DNA of 64,000 bases from Phycomyces blakesleeanus NRRL 1555(-) (GCF_001638985.1 NW_017265138.1:1789993-1853992), one strand, 5' to 3'; numbered from the stretch's first letter, positions 36,310 to 58,147 are shown. The notes: generated from the letters alone by a model not told the origin. Numbers and translations are program-made.

Positions 36310-37929
36310 ATGCACACCGAACTCGATACTATTGTCCTCAACCAGCGTTGCGACTCTCCCATGGTCTCCAAGACCCTAGAAACCGCAAGACTCCCCAACA
36401 TCCCTGTCCTTAGTGTGTCGGTCAAAGACGCCATCAAACAAAAGCTCGATTCGATCTCCCAGCTCAAGTGGGAATCTGACCAGGAAAATGCCTTTGTTGT
36501 CGGTGATATTGGTGAAGTCTACCGCCAGTTCCTTCGCTGGAAAGCCCTCTTGCCCAGAATCGAACCATTCTTTGGTAAGTATCTCTAATTTTTTTTAAAA
36601 AATAAATAAATAAATTATAATTGTATTTCTAATCAACACACAACTTTTTTTTAAAATAATAATAATAATAATAATTGACAGCTGTTAAATCTAACCCTGA
36701 TCCAATGGTCGTCAAACTCTTGCAATCACTTGGTCTGGGATTCGACTGTGCAAGCAAGGCCGAGATCCAGATTGCTTTGGAAACCGGCGCTGACCCTAGC
36801 CGCATCATCTACGCCAACCCTTGCAAACAGGCATCCTACATTCGTTATGCTGCCCAGCAAAACGTGGCCAAGATGACCTTTGACAATGCCGACGAACTCT
36901 ACAAGATCAAAAAGTTTTACCCCAATGCCGAACTTGTCTTGCGCATCCTGACCGATGACTCAAAGTCCCTTTGTCAGCTTGGCATCAAGTTTGGTGCTCC
37001 CCTGGATACAGTTGACCATCTTCTCCAGACTGCTAAAGATCTCGACCTTAATGTCATTGGTGTCAGGTAAATAATTCTTATAATTTTTTTTTTAAAAAAA
37101 AAAAGAAACTTTAATTTATTAATCTTTATTATTATTATAGTTTCCATGTTGGTAGTGGTTGTTATGATCAGTATGCCTTTAGCGAGGCAGTCAACCTGGC
37201 CCGTGGTGTATTTGACAAGGCTGAGGCAATGGGCTTCAACTTCTCCTTGCTCGATGTCGGAGGTGGTTTCCCTAGTGCCGATGTCACAGATGGTGTTACG
37301 TTTGAAAAGATTGCTGCCGTACTTGGTCCTACCGTCGATGCCCTCTTCCCTCCCAACATCCGTGTCATTGCTGAGCCCGGAAGATACTTTGTTGCCTCTG
37401 CATTCACTGTCTGTACAAACATCATTGCCCGTCGATCCAAGATCAACAATGAACAACCTAGCTTTATGTACTATGTAAATGACGGCATGTATGGTTCATT
37501 CAACTGCATCATCTTTGATCACCAAGTAGTCCAACCTCATGGTGAGTTTTTTTTAAAAAAAAAAATTTTAAAGAAAGTTTTCGGGGGTTTATGTATAAAG
37601 AGAGAGAGAGAAAATATAGGTAGAATGGATAAAGAACAAGATTTTATTAAATACCATTTATTTATTTTTAAAAAATAATAATAATAGTGTTGGCAAAGGA
37701 CGGCCATTTTGCGTATGGCGAAGAACTTGAAGAAAAACACTACGAATGTAGTGTTTGGGGCCCTACCTGCGATTCGATTGACTGTCTTAACAAGAAGACC
37801 ACCCTTCCTCTCCTGTCGGAAGGTGACTGGCTCTACTGGAATAACATGGGTGCTTACACCGTCTGTTCTTCCTCCCAGTTCAATGGCTTCAAGAGCCCCG
37901 AGATTCTCTATACAAATACCTATTGCTAA
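36310..37929 (+). CDS. SPE1: ornithine decarboxylase
   Basis: Four exons, 36310-36574, 36682-37066, 37141-37541 and 37688-37929, encode 430 aa. The enzyme converts ornithine to putrescine, the committed step of polyamine synthesis, in the cytosol as a PLP-dependent dimer. Visible signatures: PLP lysine in AVKSNPDP (K91), FDCASK, IIYANPCK, HVGSGC, the phosphate-binding DVGGGFP (residues 255-261), AEPGRY, and the cross-subunit catalytic Cys378 in WGPTCD. The fold-type III decarboxylase is complete and of usual fungal length. Introns are short and T-rich. The first codons (MHTELDTIVLNQR) are unremarkable. Fungal ODC is usually regulated through antizyme; no such element can be seen here. TFC3 follows on the same strand after 453 bp. 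Confidence 0.97.
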
Positions 37930-38382
37930 TTATTTATCTCTACTTTGTCTCTCTATTTTATTTTTATTCTTATACATTTATACTTTTTTAAAAAAAAAAG
38001 ACGAATAATAAATAACAATTAAAGACAAAAGCAATTTCTAGTATTTTAAATTCACAGTAAATTATAATATTGATGCAATTAACAACAAACCAATATATTT
38101 AATATGTATTGCATTCCTTGCTTGTTTTCAATAAAAAATAATAATAATACATAGTAAATTATTACAGTTTTATATGTCAATGAAAAAAAAAAAAAAAAAA
38201 AAAAACAAAAAAAACTCATACCGTAAATTCATATTATCAAGTCACAAAAGTCTTGTCAAAAAAAGGAAATAAAATGATATGAAATGGTATATATATATAT
38301 AAAAGAAGTTTATTTCTTCTTCTTCTTCTTCTTCTTCTTGTTTTTATTTTTTATTTTTTTTATTACTACTATATAATATATT

Positions 38383-46832
<8,450 letters not shown>

Positions 46833-47570
46833 ATGATTTTTATTTTATTTTATTTTATTTTATTTTAAAATATATACATATATACATATAATTCTCAATC
46901 CACGATAATTAACCCGTTTACCGAGATCTTTCACAATCAAACCCTTTTATATTTATGGAAGAAAGAGTACGAATCTAAAAATAAGCTCGTCTTGAAAAGG
47001 AAATAATATTAAAGAATAATAAAGAAAAGGACAATAATTACTATATAGATATATAGATATATATATAAGAGGGAGGAGAGCAAGGGCTCAAGAGTGGGCA
47101 GACTTCTTACACTGGTTCTCCATTCCCTCAAAAGAAATCTAGATCCATCTCAAGCCTGGGCAACAACCCTATTTTTATTCACACACGTTTAATCATGAAA
47201 TCACTTTAATTTCAAATTCATTCATTCATTTATTCATTTATTCATTTATTCATTCATGCGCTGTGACTGCTTTAAAATCATGTTTAGCTCCCCTTCCTTT
47301 ATCGAGACAAGGTTCTAGATTTATAAATTACACATTTTTCTATTTCTATATTTATTTCTATATATTATATTATATCTATAATATTTCTTTACTTCTTTAC
47401 TCTTTCTACTTCTTTGTTGTTGTTGTTTTTTAGTTGATTAATAAAGTGATTTTTAGAGTAATTATTATTAATTAGCTAGTTAATTAATTAATAAATCTCA
47501 AGTACTTGTATAAACATATATTCAAACAAATTTCTTCTTCTTTACCTTATTTTAAATATCTTGAAATAAT
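46833..47570. other. intergenic, promoter of CorA-like gene
   Basis: AT-rich, with TTTTA and ATTC microsatellites. A CT-rich, more complex stretch at about 47060-47300 could hold the promoter. No gene is seen. Confidence 0.5.
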
Positions 47571-48395
47571 ATGGGAAGATCAAAGAAGCGTCAGCAAAAG
47601 AGAACAGATAATCCTCACTCTTCTTACGGGGCAACTACCAATGACACCTTGGAGGAATCAACATCCCCCTATCAACCACGAACCAGATTCTTTGGTCAAT
47701 CACATTATTCATCAATCCCAGAATCAGTTGATGTAAATAACTAGTAGCAATTATAAATAATGTTAAATAAGTCTTTCTTGCTTTTATATATATATATATA
47801 TACTAAAAACACTAACAACAACTTAGGCTAGCTTTGGTCAAAGAAGACAAGACGTCAGTCACAATCAGCCAACGGGTTACTTTAGTACATCACCCTCTCA
47901 GATTTCAAATGACATACGAATTGACATGAGCAGTCCAAATAACAACACAAGCACTACAAATGGCAACACTGCCAATGACTCGTTGAAAAGAGACGTATTG
48001 AATCCAACTTGCTCAGTTCACGATGGAAACACACTTTATGGGTCTGATGTCGATACTAGCTCCAAGGCAGACTCGATTGAAGGCGATGTATGTTTCCCAC
48101 CTTCTAGTAAAGGCGAAGATACCGGAATTGATTTTGACGCAATGGAAGCCTATATCGAGAAAGAAAATGATGATATGATGGACCAGACCAAGCTGAATAA
48201 GGACAACAGCACTGGTGGTGCTGCTGCTGCTCTTGGCGGAACTAGAAAACATTGTCGGAGGCTGTCAACTATGGGAGCACCAGATAACAGACGTAGTTCA
48301 TATGCTGACATGCTAAAAGTAAGTGCAGAAAGAAAAAAAGAAAGAAAACAACAACAACAAATAAAGTAAAGTTTATGTGTATATTCATTCATTCA

Positions 48396-48433
<38 letters not shown>

Positions 48434-50025
48434 TAACAGTATCAGAATGGTCAGCAAGAATCAGATCCATTTCGGTTTACATATTTTTCTCCTGACGAAC
48501 CTGCTACTATCCACGCACGATCATTTAGTGAAATTCCTATGCGTGGAGAGAAGCTGAGCACAATGATCAAAAAGGGGTGTTTCTGGATAGATATCCTGGA
48601 TCCTACAGATGAGGAAATGCGGGCGTTGAGTTCAGTAAGAAAGAAATGCATACTGATAGACTGATAGACTGATTGACTGCTAGATAGCTAATAATAATAA
48701 TATCCTATTTCTGATGTACTGTGTTGTGTTGTATAAATAATAACAACAAAACATTAGATATTTCGGATTCATCCCCTAACAGCCGAGGATATTAGTATGG
48801 AAGAACAGCGAGAAAAGTGCGAAGTGTTCAAAAACTATTACTTCATTTGTTTCCGTACATTTGACCAAGACCAATTCTCTCCAACGTATCTCTCTCCAAG
48901 TGCACTCTACATTGTGGTTCTCAAAGAAGGTGTACTGACGGTATGTTTACGCATATATTTAAATACAAGTCCAGGCAGCAAAGGAGAAGGAGCTAAAGAG
49001 GCTTGTGATTCTTATGATGATTATCTTTCCAAATAGTTCCATTTTCGTCCAATGCCTCATCAGCACAACGTTCGAAAGAGAATAAAACAACTCAAAGACT
49101 ACATCAATGTCACACCAGGTAAAACGGAAAACAAATAAATAAATAAATAAATAAATAAAAAGCCTATAGATAGATAGATAGTTACAAAAGAAGAATAAAA
49201 CAACGCAAACAATAAAATGTATAGCTGATCCTGACCATATTTATGAATATTAGATTGGATATGTTATGGTCTTTTGGATGACATTACAGATTCATTCGCT
49301 CCTTTGATTAGGGCGGTAGAGTTTGAAGTGGACTCAATTGACGAGCTGGTTCTCATCCTAAAAGAGTCGGAGCAGTCAGATATGTTGAGGCGGATTGGCT
49401 ACTGTCGAAAGAAGATGATGAGTCTACTGAGACTCTTGGTTACCAAAGCAGATGTTGTAAAGACATTGATAAAGCGAGGCGAGGTCAAACAAATAGACGG
49501 TACTAGACCAGCATTGAGTAATGAGGTTGCATTATATCTTGGAGATGTCCAAGGTAAGTAAAAAATATATGCAATTGTATAATTATATTGACTTTGATAT
49601 TAATGTTCTTGTATGATATATTAGATCACATAATTACCATGTTACAATCTCTTAATCATTACGAAAAGATTTCCTCGCGATCTCATTCGAATTACCTTGC
49701 CCAGATATCAATTGAAATGACTCAAACTAATAATGAAATCAATGACATCTTGTCAAAGTTGACTGCACTCGGTAGTATACTGGTCCCAATGAATCTTGTC
49801 ACTGGTCTTTGGGGAATGAATGTTCAAGTACCAGGTCAATTTCAAGTAAGTCTATTAAAGAAGAAATAACAATAATGTTTACCATTTGAAAAAGCAATTT
49901 GATTAATGAAGTTTGATTAATGATAACAATAGGAAGACTTGACCTGGTTCACTTCCATAATGCTGTCAATTTTGATATTCTGCGTTGGATCTACTATGCT
50001 TATGAGATACTACAACATTGTATAA
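47571..50025 (+). CDS. CorA-family Mg2+ transporter (Mnr2/Alr type)
   Basis: Eight exons (47571-47732, 47827-48318, 48440-48634, 48758-48940, 49037-49118, 49254-49553, 49625-49845, 49933-50025) encode 575 aa. A basic, Ser/Asn-rich cytosolic N-terminus (MGRSKKRQQKR onward, ~220 aa) is followed by the CorA soluble domain (FWIDILDPT, IHPLTAEDI, DWICYGLLDDITDSF), a long helical stalk and two C-terminal membrane helices. The selectivity-filter motif LWGMNV (GMN at about 535-537) lies between the helices, and the second helix ends at MRYYNIV. Fungal relatives are plasma-membrane Alr1/2 and vacuolar Mnr2; the long N-terminal extension fits either. It works as a homopentamer. No acidic residue follows GMN in the way the bacterial loop MPE does, which is normal for this subfamily. 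Confidence 0.93.
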
Positions 50026-50496
50026 AACGTTTATAATTATTTTTAAATATACAAATATATAGATTCTCTCTCTTTCTCTCTATTTTTCACATATACACAC
50101 ACAAAATTTCGTAAATTTGCTCTTCAGTTTTGCTGCTATATATCTATATCTACTATATATATATATATATGCATATTTCTTTATTTATTATTTCAAAATG
50201 TATAAATCTTTTCTTTCAAACCATTAATGCAGGTCTAATAAACATACAAGTACCATTACCATTAACATTACCAGCACAAGCACCAGCACCAGCACACACA
50301 CACACGCACACAAATAAGCAACTAAGCAAACAAGCAAACAAGCAAACAAGCAAACAAGCAAACAAGCAACTGAAATCACACGCACGCACAAATTTATATA
50401 TATACTCTTATTCTCTTTCTTTCATCTGCATCTGCATTTTTATTTACTGTTTAAATTATATATGATGTGTACACCCGCTCATAGTGCCTAGATGAA

Positions 50497-52121
50497 TTAC
50501 AATTTTGGAAGGGAAATAGGAAGAGCTGGGATCTTTCCACCTTCACGAACACCATAGAGACGAACACGTTTCAGACCACCATCTATAAAGACACAAACAC
50601 ATACACACACACACACGCATGAAATGAATATTTTAATATTAAAGAAAAGAAAATAAAGAAAAACAAAAGAAGAAATTTAAATTTAAATTTAAATGTTGGA
50701 CTTACCGGGGATAATGGTAATCTTGGCATGAGTGAATACTTTGTCCGAATGAGGCAAGTCAAAGTAAAACAGGTTGTGAGGCCCAACGCTGGACTTTGGA
50801 ATAAGAGTGGTCCACTGGGCATCTGGACCGGGCACCTCGTCGTTGCCTACGTTGGTTGCTTCCAAAAGGATCTTGTTGGGGTAGTTTCCTTTGTAGTGAG
50901 AGGTATCGATTTCGGCTTTTAACAAGTGGCCCTTGTCGCCAAGACGGATGACGGCGTAGTCAGAGTGGCCGGGCACACGCGAACGCTTTGTCTCCCAGCC
51001 GTCTCCCATGTTCTGTCCGCGACCGGGCAACAAAAGGTTGCTTCCAGGGGTGTAGTGCTGGTTACTGACATCGACTGCGCGACCGCCGTTTCCAACAAAT
51101 GCAAGATCAAGAATTGCACTATTAAATTATAAACAAAGAAGAATTAAAGATGCTAAGTTTATATATATATGTGTGTGTGTATGTATGTATATGCATGCAT
51201 GTGTGTGTGTTATGAATTATAAAGAAATAATATAACCTATTCACTTTATCTTCTTCTTCTATTATCTTCATCTATATATTTCGATTTATTGTCATGATTC
51301 TGTTTTGCTTCTATTCTCTTATAAGAAATGTATATGTACGTACGATGTGTCTTGGGGCCAGATGGGACTGACGTTGCCATAGGCACGGAAACGAGCAATG
51401 CCGCCGTCGGGGAAATTGTTGAGACGGAGATGGGTGTAGACGGCGGTTTCTTTTTCGAGCAAGAAGACATTGTGACAGCTCGGGGGAAGATCTACGCGGG
51501 GCAGGATTTCGGTCCACTTGGTGTCCTTGCTCTGGACATCGCCATCGAGTACAAATGCAGCCTCAACAGACGCAGCAGGTGCCTGGTTACCAGTAAAATA
51601 ATGGGTATCGATATCAAATCCTCGGAATGAGCCTGAGAAACCGAGTTTAATAATTGCCCTACAGAAAAATAGATAGATAAATTAATTAATACAAGAAGAA
51701 TATAGATAAGCTTATCTCTTGTTATTTTTGTTATTTTGTTATTACCAATCATAAGTTGGGTTGTGACGCTTCGACTCCCAGCCGTCCATCCATGCACCAG
51801 TATCTTTATTTAATTTGATTTTATTTGTTAGTAGTTGAATAAATAGACATGACCCATAATACTTACCAATAAACTTTCCAGGAGCATGAACGGGTGGTGC
51901 CGGGTTAATCATGTTTGTGGCAGGTGCAAAGAATTCATCGGTTACAGCTACGATGGTACTACCAAGAGCAGAACTGGCCAAATCTATGGATATTTTCAAA
52001 TAAAGGTATTTAGAAAAACGATATATTGTTTTGTTTTCTTTTTGGTATCTTTCATACCAACACATTTTCCAAGAGGGGATGTTGGGATTTCTTCAAATTG
52101 GATACGCTTATAGGCAGCCAT
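50497..52121 (-). CDS. allantoicase
   Basis: Six exons on the minus strand, 52121-52058, 51983-51867, 51803-51746, 51658-51344, 51118-50706 and 50582-50497, give 350 aa. The enzyme hydrolyses allantoate to ureidoglycolate and urea in purine (allantoin) catabolism. The protein is two tandem allantoicase domains of galactose-binding-like fold, visible as the repeated motif pair WMDGWESKRHNP (first half) and MGDGWETKRSRVPG (second half), with DLAS...VTDEFFAPA at the N-terminus and LRLNNFPDGGIARFR closing the first repeat. The length is typical of fungal enzymes. There is no peroxisomal or secretion signal; the C-terminus is SLPKL. In many fungi it is under nitrogen-catabolite control, but I did not identify GATA clusters with confidence. 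Confidence 0.95.
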
Positions 52122-54262
52122 CGTATTTATTGTTCGTATTTGTATTAGTCTTGGATAATAGAAACGTCAAAGGTACTTCTTTTGTCAGTATTAGATAAAG
52201 AAATATATATATTAAAAAAAACAGGTACAAAAGATAGGACTTGGTTCCTTGTCCTTTTTTTTTATATACATTTATAGCCATCAAAAGCATAGACAGTCAC
52301 AAACATAATAGTAAAAATATAATAGCAAAAATACCCTACAAGACTAATTTCCGCAAATATACCCCTCTTTCTTTTTTCGCGTTCTTTATTGTGTCGAATC
52401 ACGTCACAGGAATCAGACGTTTTTTTTGGAAGGGGTGGTGAAATTTCATATTTTTAATTTTTAATTTTTTAATTTTATGTTATCAGGATCAAAAAGAATA
52501 CATATATGGCTTGGACAGAACAACAGACATTTTACAATTTGTGTAGCTGTGCACTGGCCTTTATTAATATTGGGTTACTTATTTCAATGCCTTTGAAAAA
52601 CATTATTTTTTTATTTGGTGGGGATAATATAGATTGCTATTAATTTATCCATGTGAAAAAGAGAGTAGAGGAAGTTCTGTGAATATTGCTTGATTGACTA
52701 TACTACATATTAAATACCGATATTTTCTATTGTATTCAAAAATAAAAACAAAACAGGGACTTGTATGCTATTGAATTGAATATTAGAATAAGAAAAGAGC
52801 CAAGATAAGATGTGTTGTCATCAAACCTTGTAATCGCGTGAGAAGTGGTCTCCAAACTATAATATTCTAATTCTTTACGGATAAACCTTTTGTTTCAATT
52901 TTTTGTAGTTTCTTGTCTTGTAGTTTAAACAAGAATGATATCAGGTATTGAATCAATTCAGTTAATCACTCGATCAAATAAATATATATTAATTATATAA
53001 TAGTATAATATAAATAATAACAATAATATTATTTTCTCAGTTTTAATATAGATTCTACTGTGGCGGCATAAATCAATCATTTATCTGTAATAATTAGATT
53101 TGAATCAAGTAACTTGATCTTGTGTGTACATATATACTTGTCTTATTAAATCAATACATAGAGATAGCAAACAAAGAAAAAAATAGACTGGAATTTGATC
53201 TTTCTAGAAAATGGTCAAATGTATGAATAAATTACAAGACAAAGTATTGATCAAATAAAATATAGATATATTGGATCTTACTACTACTTCTACTTCTACT
53301 TCTACTACTAATACTTCTTTTTCTACTTTTGGGTTGACAAGCATTTAATCGCTCATCCAATCAAACCGTCCAAATCATTATTTTGTCGCGTGGCCTTTTT
53401 TTTTATGTATATAAATAAATTATAATATAAATATATTTAAAAGAAGAAGAAACCAAAAAAGAAAAGAAGCCAAAAAGCAATAAGGCAGTAAGGCAATAAG
53501 GCAATAAGGAAAGGCAGAACAAAAATATAACAAATATTTTAAATAGAAAAAAAAACGTATAATAAAAAAAATTCCGATATCAAAAAAACTAAATGAGACA
53601 AAAAAAAGAAAAAAATATATAAAATAAAATATGTTTTATTTTAATTATAATTCTTTCTTTTTTTTTCTTTTTTTCTTCTTCTTCTCATCACCAAAGAATA
53701 ATAATATTACTACTACTACTACTACCAGCAGCAGCAGCACTGCCACTACCACTACCACTACCACCACTGTCAGCACCACTACCAGCAGAAGCAACAGCCA
53801 AAGAAGAAGAAGAAAAAGAAGAAAAAGAAAAAGAAACCTCCATTAGACTTACTTTATATATACATTTCTCCATTTCGAGTTCCATTATTGTTACTGTTCA
53901 TTAGTGCAATTCTCACCGGCGTCCCTTGTCTCTTTTTTATAATATAATATATTTTATAAAATAAAATAAAGAAAAGTAAAGAAAAGAGGTAATGAAAAGT
54001 AAAGAAAAGACACATATACAAAAATGGGAATAAAGGGAGTAGCCAGTAGTAGCCAAAAAGCCACCAATTAACAAACAAATTAGTACTTCATTACCATTAC
54101 ACTTTTTGATAACAACAATACTCACACTACATACCACATTCACAATCATTACTTGTCATAAAACCAGTACACAACATAAACACAACGCTTTATCTACTTG
54201 TCTGTCTTTGGATATATTTTTTTCTTTCTTTGGAACCAAAAGTCCCAAGTCATTTAGTAGCC
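52122..54262. other. divergent intergenic region
   Basis: Lies between allantoicase (-) and the phosphodiesterase (+). It is AT-rich, with CTACTT repeats (53280-53325), GGCA/AATAA runs (about 53465-53515) and TAC/CAC triplets (53705-53790). No gene is supported. The open frames at 53631-53885 are triplet-repeat artefacts. Confidence 0.5.
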
Positions 54263-55593
54263 ATGAATTTGCCTCTTTGCTCTGTCTTTCTTATCGACCC
54301 ACACATCTCTCCCACGGACAAATATTTATCTGAGCTCAGGTCAATATTTGGACAAGGTAAATAGCTGTAATATATATTATGGATAAAGTTATATATTTCA
54401 TTTCCAAATGAGAGAGATAATAGCCAAGGATAGTGTATATCTCAACTTGTTATAATCTGCCTTACCTTGCCTTACTTTGCCTTACTTTGCCTTGCTTTGC
54501 CTTGCTTTGCTTAACCTAACCTAACCTAATCTAATCTAACCTAACCTAACCTAACCTAACTTCAACCTCAAACTCACCTCATCTTTTTCTTTTTCTTTTT
54601 TTTTTTACTTTAATATATTTTTTTAATTTATATTGATTTTTTGATGTTTAATTTTATTTAAATTGTTCATCCAGTGACTGTTGCAACAGACCGAGATCTA
54701 TTTGATCTACTAACCCAATATCCAACTCTTCATTTACCAATCCTGGTCCTCGTCTTTACCGAGAAACCCCAAGACAGCGGCTTCCAACTGCTTCGAACTA
54801 TTTCAACAAATCATTCTGCTAATGGAATTATACCGATTGGTAAACATAAATCATTGATCCAATAGCAAATAATCAAATATTAACTAATACAATATATATA
54901 TTTTAGCTTGCTCTACTTGCGATTCACCTCCTTTTATATTCGAGTGCATCAACCAAGGAGCCAGAGACTTTATCATCAAACCATTTGGAAAAGATGCGAC
55001 AAAAACATTATTTTTGGTAAGTGAATTCATAAATATCAGCATATCAACAAATAATTAATTAATCAATCAACCAACCAACCAAAAATATATTCTTTTAGAA
55101 CATTCATCGATACAAGACATTAGAAAAATCATATTCACAAAACGGTACCACTCCAACTACTCCAACTACTCCAACAAACATACAACATCATACACCTCCT
55201 TTTCCCAACTTTCCTACTACAATTAACACTAATACTAATAGCAATAACATTATCCCTACCACTACTACTTCCTCTAATAACAACCATCCCAACGACAACA
55301 ACAAATCTGGGTCTTTTTCTCCTAATCACCTTCATTCTCAACTAAGTCATCTCGCCCAACACAGCCATTCCAATCGCAAACACCAATCATGGCACCACAG
55401 TTCTCGATTGTCTCAGCTGAATGGAAAGGTTTGGAAAGCATTTGAAAAAAGATTAAAAGATGTGTTTTTGAGAGACACTTGGTGAGTATCTATAGTTAAA
55501 GAAGTAGTTATAACCCTATGGTAATTAGTCGTAGCTCTAACTAGTAATAGTTAGCATCTGAATATATAAATATCTATTGAATTCAAATAAAGC

Positions 55594-55635
<42 letters not shown>

Positions 55636-56490
55636 AACAATAACAATAACAACAATAATAACAGCAATAATAATAATAATACTTTTTTTTTTGGTTTTCA
55701 TATATATATTTTTCTTGGGCTGTTTTCTTTGATTTCTTTTTCATTCTTTTGGTTGTTGATCCAATTTTAGGCTAGCATCTACGGTTACAGGTTATTTTCT
55801 TCCACATTTTAATCGCATGAGTCCAGTTACCTCTCTATTACCGTACGTACAAGCTTGGCTGTTTTTTTTTTCTCTCTCCCTTTATACCCTCCTTTATATA
55901 AGCAATCCATAAATGATTTAATTAATTTAATTAATCAATTGGCCAATGATAATAATTGTATTTGCAGTGAGAGGAAACAACAGCTCAAGGAGTATGTTTG
56001 CGACTGGGGATTCATTACATTGGATCTGTCCGAAAGAGAATTGGTAGAGTGTGTTTTTATCATCATTAGTCAAGTAATGGATCATCCCGATTTGATCTCT
56101 ATTCGGATCGATTCTGGTGAGTTGCAATTTTATTTTCGAATTAATTTTAAAAGTGTGCTACTAAACAAAGAACTTAAATATTTCTTTTATATTACAAGAC
56201 GCTCTTTACAACTTCTTGTTCGATGTCTGTAATTCATATCACCGTGAAAACAATTATCACAACTTTCGCCATGCAGTTGATGTGTTGCAGGCCACCTATT
56301 ATTTTCTCTCCAGAATCGGTTGCATTCAATTACCAAACACACCCGTAGAGACCCACAAGAAGAGACCAAAGATAGCAAACTTAGCCAGAGATCTCTTGAG
56401 ACCAATTGATACCTTTGCATTATTGATGGCAGCTGTTGGCCATGATATTGGGCATCCAGGAGTAAATAACATGTTTATGGTAAGAGAATA

Positions 56491-56526
<36 letters not shown>

Positions 56527-58147
56527 CGCGTATAGAAAAGAACCTAATATACTTTATCTATATATATAGATAAACTCCTCGACACCTCTTGCGATCCTTT
56601 ACAACGATCGTTCTGTTCTGGAAAGCTTTCATTCGATGGCATTTTGTCATTTATTACAACAACATGGATTTAGACAATTGGTAGACGTCAGAAACTATCC
56701 AGAATCTGCTGGTAAGAAAATAAGATATATATAGATATAAATAGGGAGGACTTGAATTATGTATTTGTGTACAAGTGTGTACAGTATGTAGTGTTTTATT
56801 AATAAGTGTCTCTCTTGCTATTTATTATTATTATTATTATTGTTGTTGTTGTATTGGTAAATTCAATAGTGCCTTTCCGGAAAGTAGTAGTTAGCAGTAT
56901 TCTGGCCACTGACATGGGCCGGCACGAGGAATATGTCAAAAGTGTTGAAGAACAGGCAGTCCGTTTAAAGAAGAATGCCATCAATTTCCAAGATGAGCGA
57001 CAATGTGAACAAGAGCGGTTGATTATATGCGGAGCATTGATCAAATGTGCTGATATCAGCAATTGTGTAAGTATAACAGAAGATTATACTTCTATATCTT
57101 ATATATATGTCTACCTGTTTAGGCAAGACCATTCTCATCAGCAGAGAAATGGGCCAAGCTATTGGTAGAAGAGTTTTGTAAACAGGGAGATTTAGAGAAA
57201 GAACTAGGTATGCCAGTCTTACCGATGAACCAGCGAGGAAAACTCCCCTTGGAAGATTTCCAGTTATCTTTTAAGCGTAATGTAGCCTACAAATTATTTA
57301 CCGCAGTGAAAGATGTATTACCAGGTAAGAAAGATGTCCATATAGATATGTGTGTGTAAGCTCTTTTCACCTAATAATCTATGTGTCATGTGTATGATAT
57401 ACTTTTACTATAGAAATGGAATTTACTGTAAAAGGAATAGACAAAAATATAGAACTCTGGGAAGAAATGAAGCGACGTGGTCACCATGACTCTGGGGTAG
57501 GTGAACTCTCTTCAGAGAATGTTGAAAGCTGTCGACGATCATCTCTGGTAAACTATGTTGGTAGGCTAACTTGACTTTTTCTTTCTTTCTTTTTCTTCTT
57601 CTTCTTATATCTCTTTTTTTTCTTCTAATTATTTCTATTGTTATTGCTGTAATTGCGGCTATCATTATTGCTATGTAATATTTTTTTTGTGTGTGTATAT
57701 GTATATTCTACTTCTTTTTTTTATCACCAACACACAGAGGCCGTAACGGTCCTTCACGACAACGACTACGGCAGCTACAGTGACGATAAAGACAAAGGCG
57801 TGGGCGAATATGAAGGCGAATATGACGATAGTGATAACGAGAGTGATAATGATAATAATAGAACACACGAGAAATCCACAGCAGAAACTGCAGAGACTTC
57901 GGGAAATAGAGCTCTTTGTGTGGAGGAAGCAGTAATTAAGGAGGACGGGGATGATAACAATAGCACCAGCGCCAGCAAGAAGAATAACAAGACCAACGCC
58001 AGTATCAGTCTCAACAACAGTGTCAATGGCTGTGATAATAATTTTGATGGTACTGGTTTTGAAGACAAGTGTAGTAGTTGTCCACAGTCCGAGTCTCGTA
58101 GAAAGGCAGGCTGGATTGCACCAATATGCCGATGTATAATTCAATAG
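54263..58147 (+). CDS. receiver-like/cyclic nucleotide PDE with CaaX
   Basis: Twelve exons (54263-54356, 54675-54839, 54907-55016, 55099-55481, 55771-55842, 55968-56116, 56199-56479, 56570-56711, 56870-57066, 57123-57324, 57414-57560, 57738-58147) close in frame at 783 aa. Residues 1-125 form a response-regulator-like fold: CSVFLIDP (strand 1), LPILVLVFTEKP (strand 3), IPIACST (strand 4), ARDFIIKPF (strand 5 Lys-Pro). The phospho-acceptor Asp is replaced (F at that column) and only one strand-1 Asp remains. An Asn/Thr-rich linker follows, then a class I PDE domain with all metal motifs: YHNFRHAVD (344-352), GHDIGHPG (405-412), TDMGRHEEY and KCADISN (524-530). It hydrolyses cAMP and/or cGMP. 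An acidic Asn-rich tail ends ...RRKAGWIAPICRCIIQ, a CaaX box predicting farnesylation. The architecture is closest to RegA of Dictyostelium. Confidence 0.93.
54470..54560. repeat. CCTAA/CCTTG pentamer array in PDE intron 1
   Basis: Runs of tgccttact/tgccttgct change into at least ten aaccta/aatcta units. The repeat resembles degenerate telomeric sequence (CCTAA compared with CCCTAA). It lies wholly inside the first intron (54357-54674). Confidence 0.85.
55592..55679. repeat. CAA/TAA triplet array in PDE intron 4
   Basis: About fifteen CAA units grading into ATAACA and AATAAT units, within the intron 55482-55770. Confidence 0.9.

Noticed and set aside
36974..37456. 160-aa minus-strand open frame
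   Set aside because: Antisense of ornithine decarboxylase exons 2-3, running through an intron; no independent coding evidence.
49224..49253. alternative acceptor at 49223 for CorA-like exon 6
   Set aside because: Using it introduces an in-frame TAG; the acceptor before 49254 gives the conserved DWICYGLLDDITDSF.
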